NCBI GenBank assembly: GCA_963757265.1
Contig: CAVWRA010000006.1
Location: 1,674,001 to 1,738,000 of the forward strand
DNA: 64,000 nt
From: CAIVVT01 sp963757265
Lineage (GTDB): Bacteria; Acidobacteriota; Terriglobia; Bryobacterales; Bryobacteraceae
Direction: 5' to 3'
The position numbers and the translations under genes were made by a program. The notes beneath the pieces are model-generated. The model made no database searches. It had not been told where the DNA came from and saw only the letters and a list, made by a program, of their open reading frames with translations. This document shows, one piece after another, positions 50,379-57,976 of this stretch (position 1 is the stretch's first letter; each line of letters starts with the position of its first letter).

Positions 50379-51721
50379 TGGCCGAACCAATCTCCGCGAC
50401 GAAGACCAAGACGACATCCGAGATACTGGGCGCGGGAGCGGCGCGGGAGCTGCTGCAGGACATCTTCGCGGACCTGCATCCCGGGCTGATCGACGAGACG
50501 CGCGACATCTCGAGCATCTTCACGCCGCAGGCGGCGGGCGAGTTCCTCGGGCAGTTGTTGAACTTCGAGCAGCTGTTGAGCGATGTGGACAGTTACGACG
50601 CGACGGTGAAGAAGCTGCAGGCGCAGATCGACGCAGCGGAAGCGGTGCGGGACGAGCTGCTGGCGCAGGTGTTCCAGCAGATTCGGCCGATTGAGCGCAG
50701 CTACCGGCAGATCCAGATGTTCTTCGAGAACGCCAAGGTGCCGGACGGGAAGGTGCGCAAGCCGGTGGAGCTGTACTTACTGAACGCGGATGCGAAGGCG
50801 ATGAAGGACGTGTTCAGCATGAGCGTGGCGGCGGTCGAGAATTTCGTCGTCAAGCGCAACGACAATTTCAATTTCCGGGACGACATCTGCAACCTGGTGG
50901 TGCCGGGATACTATCCGCAGCCGGTGCGGGAGAAGTTCGAGGACATCGCCAATACGTGGGGGATGCTGCTGGTGGGCGACCTGGACGACGAAAAATCGTT
51001 CAAGAACGTGGAGCGGAACTTCCTGCCGGGCGGGAAGTACGAGTTCATGAAGCGGCCGGAAGACCGGGCGGCGTCGGACGTGGTGACGATGGGGTACCTG
51101 CAATTGCGGCCGGCGCACTGGTTTGAAAAGAACATAGATGGCGGCGACGACCTGTACGTGCCGCCGTCGCTAGTGTTCGCGGGGGCGGTGGCGCGGGCGG
51201 ACGACGCGCAGGGCATTGCGCAGGGGCCGGTGGGGTCACGGTTCGGCCAGATCGCGGGGGCGCAGAAGAGCCGGATCGAGCCGCTGATCGGGGAGATGGA
51301 GCACCTGAGCATGGAGCGGCAGCTGATCCCGATCATTCGGGACGCCGACAATCACCTGTGCTTTTTCGGCTGCCGGACGCAGGCGGACGATCCGAACGGG
51401 GTGCTGAAATTCTTCACGTCGTACCGGATCCTGCGGTACCTGGAGCGGTGCTGCCGGCACTATCTGTTGCAGGTGGCGGGGCAGGTGCTGACGCGCGAGT
51501 TCATGGATGAGCAGATTGAAAAGCCGCTGAAGAGGCTGCTGGACGAGCAAGTCGAGCAGGGGACGCTGGCGGGTTACGACCTGTTCGTGGACAAAGATTC
51601 GCAGAAGAGAATGCAGGGGATTTGCGACATCACGCTGAACGTGATGCCGACGGGACCGGCGGAGACGTTCGTGCTGAAGATCGACGTGCCGGAGTTCAAG
51701 AAGGGCGAAGAAAAAAAATAG
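50378..51721 (+). CDS. tssC: Type VI secretion sheath protein TssC/VipB-like
   Basis: The 447-residue protein is slightly shorter than the usual 490. The central signature TWGMLLVGDLDDEKSFKNVE, the following YLQLRPAHWFEKN and the C-terminal ITLNVMPTGPAETFVLKIDV fit the large sheath subunit. Its place directly after tssB and before the tube genes supports this. Similarity to proteobacterial TssC looks distant; it may belong to a subtype closer to the Bacteroidetes system. Confidence 0.78.
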   Translation: MAEPISATKTKTTSEILGAGAARELLQDIFADLHPGLIDETRDISSIFTPQAAGEFLGQLLNFEQLLSDVDSYDATVKKLQAQIDAAEAVRDELLAQVFQQIRPIERSYRQIQMFFENAKVPDGKVRKPVELYLLNADAKAMKDVFSMSVAAVENFVVKRNDNFNFRDDICNLVVPGYYPQPVREKFEDIANTWGMLLVGDLDDEKSFKNVERNFLPGGKYEFMKRPEDRAASDVVTMGYLQLRPAHWFEKNIDGGDDLYVPPSLVFAGAVARADDAQGIAQGPVGSRFGQIAGAQKSRIEPLIGEMEHLSMERQLIPIIRDADNHLCFFGCRTQADDPNGVLKFFTSYRILRYLERCCRHYLLQVAGQVLTREFMDEQIEKPLKRLLDEQVEQGTLAGYDLFVDKDSQKRMQGICDITLNVMPTGPAETFVLKIDVPEFKKGEEKK

Positions 51722-51747
51722 CAGGGCCGCGCGAGGAGGGCAGCGGC

Positions 51748-52068
51748 ATGAGGCGAGAGATAAGAATCGACGCAGGGTCGGCGGCGCGATCGGCCGAGCA
51801 GAGCCGCGAAGCCGAGGCCGCCGAGCGAGGGGAGTTCAAGCGGACCGCCGGCATCCGAGTAACGCGGGCGGTGGGGCAGAAGTTCGAGCTGCCGACCGGG
51901 CCGGCGGCGGGCGCGGGAGAAGCGCTGCCACTGCCACCGTCCGCGGCGCCGGCACAGCAGCGGGCGTCCGGAGAAACGCCGGCGGAGGCGAAGGCAAGTT
52001 CGCAGCCGCTCACGGCGCGCATCGCCGGACTGTTCCGCGGCTGGTTCCGGCGCGAAGCCAAGAAGTGA
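51748..52068 (+). CDS. Small disordered basic protein in the T6SS operon
   Basis: From the ATG at 51748 (GAGGAGG 9 bases upstream) the protein has 106 residues. It is rich in Ala, Pro, Glu and Arg and seems largely disordered, ending in an amphipathic basic helix, ARIAGLFRGWFRREAKK. The family is not recognised. Its place between sheath and tube genes suggests a structural or adaptor role. Confidence 0.6.
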   Translation: MRREIRIDAGSAARSAEQSREAEAAERGEFKRTAGIRVTRAVGQKFELPTGPAAGAGEALPLPPSAAPAQQRASGETPAEAKASSQPLTARIAGLFRGWFRREAKK

Positions 52069-52111
52069 TGAGAGTAGTGAGAAGTCCGTGCGGGAGAAAT
52101 GGAGGATCTAG

Positions 52112-52591
52112 ATGGCGGCACCTTATCGATGCACTGTGACCATTGATGGAACGAAGTTCGACGCCGTCTCGACGAGCGTCACGTTTGCGACCGATAAAGA
52201 CAAGACCGGCATGCCGACGATGGGCAGCCTGATCACCGAGGTTCGCGTGTGGGCCGATTTTCACGACGACAAGAACCTCCCGTTCAGCGCAATCAAGAAA
52301 TTCTTCGACATGGCGAACGTGGTGACGCGGGACAAGATCAAGGACATCAAACTGGAGTTCTGGAAGGACGATTCGCACCAGGACGCGCTGTGCAGCTACG
52401 CCTTCAAGGGCTGGGTCAGCCGTTTTGAGACGTCCAACGACAAAGAGTTCACGAAGGGAATGTACCTGGGCGAGAACGACAAGGAGAAGGCCTTCATGGG
52501 GCTGGCGCCAGCGTTGAACCACATGCTGGTGCTGGACCTGGAGCCGACGCTGAGCCAGGAGCATTTCGGCGACCTGAAGATGAGCAACTAG
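52112..52591 (+). CDS. hcp: Type VI tube protein TssD/Hcp-like, copy 1
   Basis: The 159-residue protein is a beta-barrel tube subunit of the TssD type: YRCTVTIDGTKFDAVSTSVT, VRVWADFHDDKNLPFSAIKK, VVTRDKIKDIKLEFWKDDSH and YAFKGWVSRFET. Hcp-type hexamers stack inside the sheath. It is clearly a paralogue of the next gene; the two share the middle almost exactly but differ at the end. GGAGG lies 6 bases before the ATG. Confidence 0.82.
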   Translation: MAAPYRCTVTIDGTKFDAVSTSVTFATDKDKTGMPTMGSLITEVRVWADFHDDKNLPFSAIKKFFDMANVVTRDKIKDIKLEFWKDDSHQDALCSYAFKGWVSRFETSNDKEFTKGMYLGENDKEKAFMGLAPALNHMLVLDLEPTLSQEHFGDLKMSN

Positions 52592-52610
52592 AGCGGAGGA
52601 GAATACCGAC

Positions 52611-53063
52611 ATGGCAGCACAACCGTATCGCAGCACCGTCACGATCGACGGCAACAAGTTCGATGCCGTCGAGTCGTGCGTCGCGTTCGAGACCGCCAAG
52701 GATCGCGCGGGCATGCCGCAGATGGGCAGCCTGCGGACGAGCATCTACGTGGTGGTGGATTTTCACGACGACAAGAACATGCCGTTCTCCACGCTGAGCA
52801 AATTGTTCGAGATGGCCAATGTGGTGACGCGGGACAAGATCAAGGACATCAAGATCGAGTTCTGGAAGGACGATTCGCACCAGGACGCGCTGGCGTGCTA
52901 CAAGTTCAAGGGCTGGATCAGCAGGTTCCAGACGTGCAACCCGACGGGGGGCGACAGGAGCACTTCGACGACGGAAGCGCCGCCGCTGAACCACATGCTG
53001 ATCATGTGTCTCGAACCGGTGATGAACCAGCAGAACTTCCAGGAGATCGCGCTGAGCAACTAA
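52611..53063 (+). CDS. hcp: Type VI tube protein TssD/Hcp-like, copy 2
   Basis: The 150-residue protein is the second tube subunit (YRSTVTIDGNKFDAVESCVA, VVVDFHDDKNMPFSTLSKLF, VVTRDKIKDIKIEFWKDDSH, FKGWISRFQT). The loop that in copy 1 holds the GMYLGEND segment is replaced here by NPTGGDRSTSTTEAP. Two co-transcribed variants may form a mixed tube or one may be a special cap or carrier. Confidence 0.82.
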   Translation: MAAQPYRSTVTIDGNKFDAVESCVAFETAKDRAGMPQMGSLRTSIYVVVDFHDDKNMPFSTLSKLFEMANVVTRDKIKDIKIEFWKDDSHQDALACYKFKGWISRFQTCNPTGGDRSTSTTEAPPLNHMLIMCLEPVMNQQNFQEIALSN

Positions 53064-53072
53064 CGAGGGACG

Positions 53073-53426
53073 ATGGCATCGTTTATTGCATTTCCTCTGC
53101 GCTTCCGGAACGCGTTCCTGCGGCGCACGGAGGAGGTCGAAGCGATCGTCCAGCTTTTCCGGGTGATGGCGGTGACGCCGCACGGCTCATGGGCGGGCTG
53201 TCCGCGTTTCGGATGGCGGGATTTTTTCGAGCGGGCGCGGGTGCGGCCGGAGCTGATCGCCAGGGCGGTGGAAGAGGGCAACGGCGCGCTGCGGGAGTTG
53301 GGGATCACACACTACCGCGTGGCGGCGATCACAAAGACGGGCGACAGCCAGCGCGATGTCGATTCGTACGAAGTGGCGATCGTCTCGACGGAGGCCGGAG
53401 CAGAGGGGATCCGCCTGAAACTCTAG
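53073..53426 (+). CDS. tssE: TssE/gp25-like baseplate protein (probable)
   Basis: The 117-residue protein follows the tube genes by 10 bases and precedes tssF. It is short and soluble (FPLRFRNAFLRRTEEVEAIV, FGWRDFFERARVRPELIARA, VEEGNGALRELGITHYRVAA). Size and gene order fit TssE, a gp25-type wedge protein, but sequence motifs for the family are weak, so this name rests mainly on position. Confidence 0.58.
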   Translation: MASFIAFPLRFRNAFLRRTEEVEAIVQLFRVMAVTPHGSWAGCPRFGWRDFFERARVRPELIARAVEEGNGALRELGITHYRVAAITKTGDSQRDVDSYEVAIVSTEAGAEGIRLKL

Positions 53427-53450
53427 GGCACGGGCGGCCGGAGAGAAAGC

Positions 53451-55178
53451 GTGGCCGCCCTCAAGGATATGCCGTATAGCAGCGCGAGCGCGATAGAAAT
53501 CGACAAAAAACTGCGGGACGACTTCCGCCGCCGGCTGCGGGACTACGGCATTGCGGCGGAGACGACCGACCCGATCCTGGCGGTGCTGTTCCGGACGCTG
53601 GCGCAGCAACTGGAGAGCCTGTACTCGGAGACGGGCCGGATCCGGCTGGCGCTGCTGGACGAACTGATTGCGGGCCTGGGTATCGAACAGCGGATGGCGC
53701 GGCCGGCGCAAACGGTGGTGCGGTTTGTGGCGCCGGCGGGTTCGCAGGTGGTGGAAGCGGGCACGGAGATGATCGGCGAGGCGCAGACGGGCGAGCGGCT
53801 GACGTTCACCAGCGACGCGACGATCGCGGTGTCGCAGGCGACCATCGCGATGGCGTTCACCTACCAGGAGGGGGCGCTGCAACTGATGCCGGGCATCGAA
53901 CTGCCGGAGAAGATCCTGAACGCGCGGCCGTCGCTGGATGCGGTGAAGGTGAACCTGGGTCCGCATCCGGCGGTGTTGCTGGCGATCGAGAATCTACCGG
54001 CGCAGCATTTGAGCCGGCACTCGTTCTTCTTCGAACTGGGACCGGACGCGGCGCGGATTCAGGAGGCGCTGGCGACAGAGACGTGGTGCCTGTTCGGGGC
54101 GGGCGGGGAGCTGCACTCGCGCGGGATTCTGCGGCCGCGGACGCTGAATGCGGGCGTGAGCGGGCTCGAATGGCTGGTCAAGAGCGAGGCGGCGGACACG
54201 GAAGCGGGCGATGGGAAAGCGCTGACGTCGGCGGACGTGCCGGCGTTGCCGGCGGGCTTCTATGGGCCGCGGGTGTTCGTGATGCCGGGGGTGCCGGCGG
54301 AGCGGCGGACGACGTGCGCGGCGCCGCGGGGCGTGGAGGCGGCGCTGGGGCGGGTGTTCGGGCGCGAATACGCGGGCATCGCGGGAGAGAAGCGGGCGTG
54401 GCTGCGGATTTCGTTTCCGCGCGAGGCGCCGTCGCTGCACACGGGGATCGGGTCGATCTCGATGCACGCGATCACGGCGTCGAACGTGGAGTGCCACAAC
54501 CAGACGGTGTACTTCGACCAAAAAGGGACGTCGATTCCGATCAGCGTGGAAGCGGGGACGGAGCGCTACCTGGTGGCGCCGCTGTCGGTGTTCGGCGAGG
54601 CCGGATCGACGTATGTGCCGGGGATGCAGCCGAGCTCCGAGCCGGGCGCAGGCCGGTACACGATCCGTTCCGGACGCATCGAACTGCAGCCGGCGCGGCG
54701 CGCGGACATGACGCGCGAGGATTACGCCAACGTGCGGGTGTGGGCGACGGCGGGGGCGCTGGGCAACAACGTGGGGCCGGGGCGGGTGGAGACGTTCCTG
54801 AAGAAGGGGATGCTCCCCGGGATGCGGCTGACCAACCCGACGTCGGCGGCGGGCGGCACGAACGGGGAGGGTTTCGAGCAGGCGCAGGCGCGTTTCGCGG
54901 CGGCGCTGCTGGCGCGTGACCGGATCATCACACAGGAGGACCTGACGGCGGTCACGCGGGCCTTCGACAAGCGGATCGTGGGGGCGTACGCGCGCCCGAG
55001 CGTGGAGCGGACCGGGAGCGGGATGCGGCGGCGGCTGCAGGTGACGGTGCAATTGGTGCGGGATGCGATGGCCGATCCGGAGGCCGAAGCGCCGATTCTC
55101 GAAAGCGACCTGACGCGGCATCTGAAGGATCGCATGATGCTGGACACGGAACTGGCGGTGAACCTGGAGTGGAAGTAA
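53451..55178 (+). CDS. tssF: TssF-like baseplate protein
   Basis: The 575-residue protein starts at GTG. The N-terminal region is typical of TssF/gp6-like wedge proteins (DPILAVLFRTLAQQLESLYS, ELIAGLGIEQRMARPAQTVV, FVAPAGSQVVEAGTEM). The C-terminal part, FIRSGRIELQPAR-like and EDLTAVTRAFDKRIVGAY, is compatible with a baseplate J-type domain. Length is close to the usual 580-620. The stop shares one base with the start of tssG. Confidence 0.74.
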   Translation: MAALKDMPYSSASAIEIDKKLRDDFRRRLRDYGIAAETTDPILAVLFRTLAQQLESLYSETGRIRLALLDELIAGLGIEQRMARPAQTVVRFVAPAGSQVVEAGTEMIGEAQTGERLTFTSDATIAVSQATIAMAFTYQEGALQLMPGIELPEKILNARPSLDAVKVNLGPHPAVLLAIENLPAQHLSRHSFFFELGPDAARIQEALATETWCLFGAGGELHSRGILRPRTLNAGVSGLEWLVKSEAADTEAGDGKALTSADVPALPAGFYGPRVFVMPGVPAERRTTCAAPRGVEAALGRVFGREYAGIAGEKRAWLRISFPREAPSLHTGIGSISMHAITASNVECHNQTVYFDQKGTSIPISVEAGTERYLVAPLSVFGEAGSTYVPGMQPSSEPGAGRYTIRSGRIELQPARRADMTREDYANVRVWATAGALGNNVGPGRVETFLKKGMLPGMRLTNPTSAAGGTNGEGFEQAQARFAAALLARDRIITQEDLTAVTRAFDKRIVGAYARPSVERTGSGMRRRLQVTVQLVRDAMADPEAEAPILESDLTRHLKDRMMLDTELAVNLEWK

Positions 55179-56143
55179 TGGGCGAGCAGGCGCGCATGCC
55201 GGACCTGGCGCACGGATTCCAGGGGTTCCATCACACGCTGGATTCGGCGCTGGCGATTCTGTGCGACCTGGGCGTGCCGGCGGCGCGGGTGACGCTGCGC
55301 ATGGCGGGGCGGGGCTATCCGACGCGGTGGGTGGTGGAGCAGGATCCGGAGCCGGGCGCGGAGCTGCATCCAGGAGTGAGCATCGCGCTGTCGATCGCCG
55401 GGACGGGGGCGTTTCAGGCGCTGCCGGTGGGCATGTGGGAACAGGGCGGAGAGGCGGAGCCGGGGACGCGCGAGATCGTCGAACTGATGGACGACCCGCT
55501 GCAGAAGGCGGCGCTGTGGCTGCGGGAGGGCGCGAGGCTGTTCGATATCCAGCCGGGCAACCTGGCGGCGTGCGCGCGGTGGATCGGGCTGTTCGGGCTG
55601 AACGCGGAGGATTGGCCGGAGGCGATGTGGTACCGGCTGGCGCTGATTTTACCGAGCCTGCACGACATGGCGGGGAAGGAACGGGGGATCCGCTTCGGGC
55701 TGAGTTTTCTGCTGGAGCTGCCGTTGCAGGAGATCCGGCGAATGCCGGCGTTTCAGACGATCCCGGCGGAGGCGTGCAGCCGGGCGGGCGTAAATTTCAG
55801 CCGCCTGGGCGTGGATGCGATCCTGGGCGCGCGGGTGGAGGACCTGGCGCGGCTGACGCTGCGGGTGGGGCCGGTGGAGCTGCGGACGTACTACGATTTC
55901 GGCGCGGAGGAGAAACGGAAGCTGATGGAGGCGGTGCTGGACCTGGTGGCGCCGTGCTATCAGCGGCGGCGGCTGCAGTGGGTGGTGCTGGATCCGTCCA
56001 AGCCGCCGCGATTGGGCGACGAGGTGCAGAACGGGCGGTTGGGCATCAACAGCTACCTGGGAGGAACAGCCGCGCAGAATGGCAATGGCAGCGGCGCGGC
56101 AGAGCGGGCGCGTGCCGCGATGGCGCAGGACCGCAGAGCGTAG
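55178..56143 (+). CDS. tssG: TssG-like baseplate protein with N-terminal PASTA-like domain
   Basis: From the ATG at 55178 (GGAG 8 bases upstream) the protein has 321 residues. Residues about 20-75 form a PASTA-like unit: ALAILCDLGVPAARVTLRM, then VVEQDPEPGAELHPGVSIAL. This module is normally found in penicillin-binding proteins and Ser/Thr kinases and binds peptidoglycan or stabilises assemblies. The rest (LFDIQPGNLAACARWIGLF, GIRFGLSFLLELPLQEIRR) fits TssG by size and gene order. A PASTA fusion to TssG is not known to me. Confidence 0.62.
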   Translation: MGEQARMPDLAHGFQGFHHTLDSALAILCDLGVPAARVTLRMAGRGYPTRWVVEQDPEPGAELHPGVSIALSIAGTGAFQALPVGMWEQGGEAEPGTREIVELMDDPLQKAALWLREGARLFDIQPGNLAACARWIGLFGLNAEDWPEAMWYRLALILPSLHDMAGKERGIRFGLSFLLELPLQEIRRMPAFQTIPAEACSRAGVNFSRLGVDAILGARVEDLARLTLRVGPVELRTYYDFGAEEKRKLMEAVLDLVAPCYQRRRLQWVVLDPSKPPRLGDEVQNGRLGINSYLGGTAAQNGNGSGAAERARAAMAQDRRA

Positions 56144-56158
56144 AGCATAGGAAAACAG

Positions 56159-57958
56159 ATGAACCCCGACGATGTGAAACTGAGCTCGGTCAACTGGGAA
56201 CACGGGATGTTGCTGACGCCGGAGCATTTTCTCCGCCAGGAGAGATACTTCGAAGCGGGCCTGCTGTGGGTGCTGCGGTACGCCACCGACGCCTACGGGC
56301 TGGTGGGCGGCGGGCCGCGGCTGCCAGAGGCGGAACTGGGGGCGGTGCGCCACGATCCGATCGTGACGATCGACGAGGACGACCAGGCGCTGAGAGTGGC
56401 GGTGACGCAGTGCCGGGCGCTGACGCCGGCGGGGTGCAGCGTGGAGATCGACCCGGAACATCCGGTCCAGCGGCAGTTCGCGAAGGCGGAGCTGGAGGGG
56501 GTGACGGAGGCGCCGATTTACATCGTCTGCGATCCCAACGAGAAGCAGGTCTACGACGGGCCGGTGGATGAATTCAATCCGCAGATGCAGACCGAGCGGC
56601 GGCCGGCGTACGGGCTGAGCCTGCGGTTGCACGCGGACAGCATGCCGTACAGCGTGGCGGTGGCGCGGCTGCGGAAACAGCGCTATGGGGCAGGATTCGA
56701 GAAGGATGCGGCGTACATTCCGGCGTGCACGTGCCTGATGAGCCATAGCGAGCTGGCGGCGGCGTGGAGGCGGATTGCGGACGCGTTCACGGCGCTGACG
56801 GAGCGCTACACCGAGCTGAACCGGGCGATGCGGGAGTTCCTGGTCCTGTTCACGGAGAGAGGCATCGAGACGCAGACCGACACCGAGGCGGCGAACTTCG
56901 TGGAGCGCATGACGGTGGCGCTGCACAACGCGGTGTACGACGTGCTGGATCCGGTTCAGAGTCCGAAGCAGTTTTTCGGCCGGATCCGGCGGTTTCTGCA
57001 CAGCGCGGCGGCATATCTCGAATTGACGCCGGTGGTGCAGCAGTACTTCGACACGCTGAGGGAGACGGGGGAGACCGAGTTCATCGTGCTGGTGGAACAG
57101 CAGAAGAAGATCCTGCAAGCGACGCGGAGCTGGTCGATTCATGACGACCTGGGAGTGGAGGCGCGGTCGGCGCTGGGCGCGCTGGACGCGCTGATGCGGC
57201 TGGAGCGGGCGCTGGAAGGCAAGTACATCGACTTCCACATAAGCACGGCGCTGGACGCGATGAACTTCATTTTCGATCGCGGCGGGAAGGTGCTGTACAA
57301 GCTGGCGGCCAAGCCGTCGCGGGTGCAGGGCGTGGCGGACGAGATGACGTTGTACTTTTCGCAACTGCGGCTGGAGGGGCGCGACAAGTACCGGCTGATC
57401 CTGGTGGGCGAGCGGAACGCGACGTTCGAGAAGGGCACCAAGATCACGGTGGAGATTGCGATCAACGAGGCCAGCGGATTCCGGCGCAAGCCGATCATGC
57501 TGGCGTGCGAGTCGAAGTCGGCCGAGCAGTGCAATTTCGAGTACGATTTCGAGGCGCCGGACGTGCCGACGATCACGGACCTGCAGGTGACGCTGGCGGC
57601 GCACCATGCGATCCGCACGGCGCTGCTGTTCACGCGGCACCGGTTCTATGCGCAAAAGATGGAGGAGCCGGTGCGCAACGTGGAGCCGGTGCAGCGGCTG
57701 GAGCCGGCCCGGCCGGCGCCGGCGCCCGCACCGCCGGCAGCGGCGCCCGAGGCTCCGCGCGGGCCGCGCTTCGAACCGACGCCGCGGCCGGAGCGGCGCC
57801 CCGATCCGCGCTTCGAACCACCGCCGGCGGAACCGCGACCGGAGCCGAAGATCGAAGAGCGGCCGGCGCCATGGGAGGCGCCCAGGCGATCCGAACCGCC
57901 GCGCGAGAGCCCCGAGCCCAATCCGCCGGCTCCGCCGCGGCGGCGGCGGCTGGAATGA
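56159..57958 (+). CDS. tssK: TssK baseplate protein with Pro-rich C-terminal tail
   Basis: The 599-residue protein begins with the TssK signature VNWEHGMLLTPEHFLRQERY and carries typical later parts (LMSHSELAAAWRRIADAFTA, AHHAIRTALLFTRHRFYAQK). TssK joins the baseplate to the membrane complex via TssL, but no TssL gene is present here. The last 95 residues (from about 505) are Pro/Arg/Glu-rich and disordered, an addition to the family length of about 445-500. Confidence 0.82.
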   Translation: MNPDDVKLSSVNWEHGMLLTPEHFLRQERYFEAGLLWVLRYATDAYGLVGGGPRLPEAELGAVRHDPIVTIDEDDQALRVAVTQCRALTPAGCSVEIDPEHPVQRQFAKAELEGVTEAPIYIVCDPNEKQVYDGPVDEFNPQMQTERRPAYGLSLRLHADSMPYSVAVARLRKQRYGAGFEKDAAYIPACTCLMSHSELAAAWRRIADAFTALTERYTELNRAMREFLVLFTERGIETQTDTEAANFVERMTVALHNAVYDVLDPVQSPKQFFGRIRRFLHSAAAYLELTPVVQQYFDTLRETGETEFIVLVEQQKKILQATRSWSIHDDLGVEARSALGALDALMRLERALEGKYIDFHISTALDAMNFIFDRGGKVLYKLAAKPSRVQGVADEMTLYFSQLRLEGRDKYRLILVGERNATFEKGTKITVEIAINEASGFRRKPIMLACESKSAEQCNFEYDFEAPDVPTITDLQVTLAAHHAIRTALLFTRHRFYAQKMEEPVRNVEPVQRLEPARPAPAPAPPAAAPEAPRGPRFEPTPRPERRPDPRFEPPPAEPRPEPKIEERPAPWEAPRRSEPPRESPEPNPPAPPRRRRLE

Positions 57959-57976
57959 GGAGCAGGAGGCACGACC

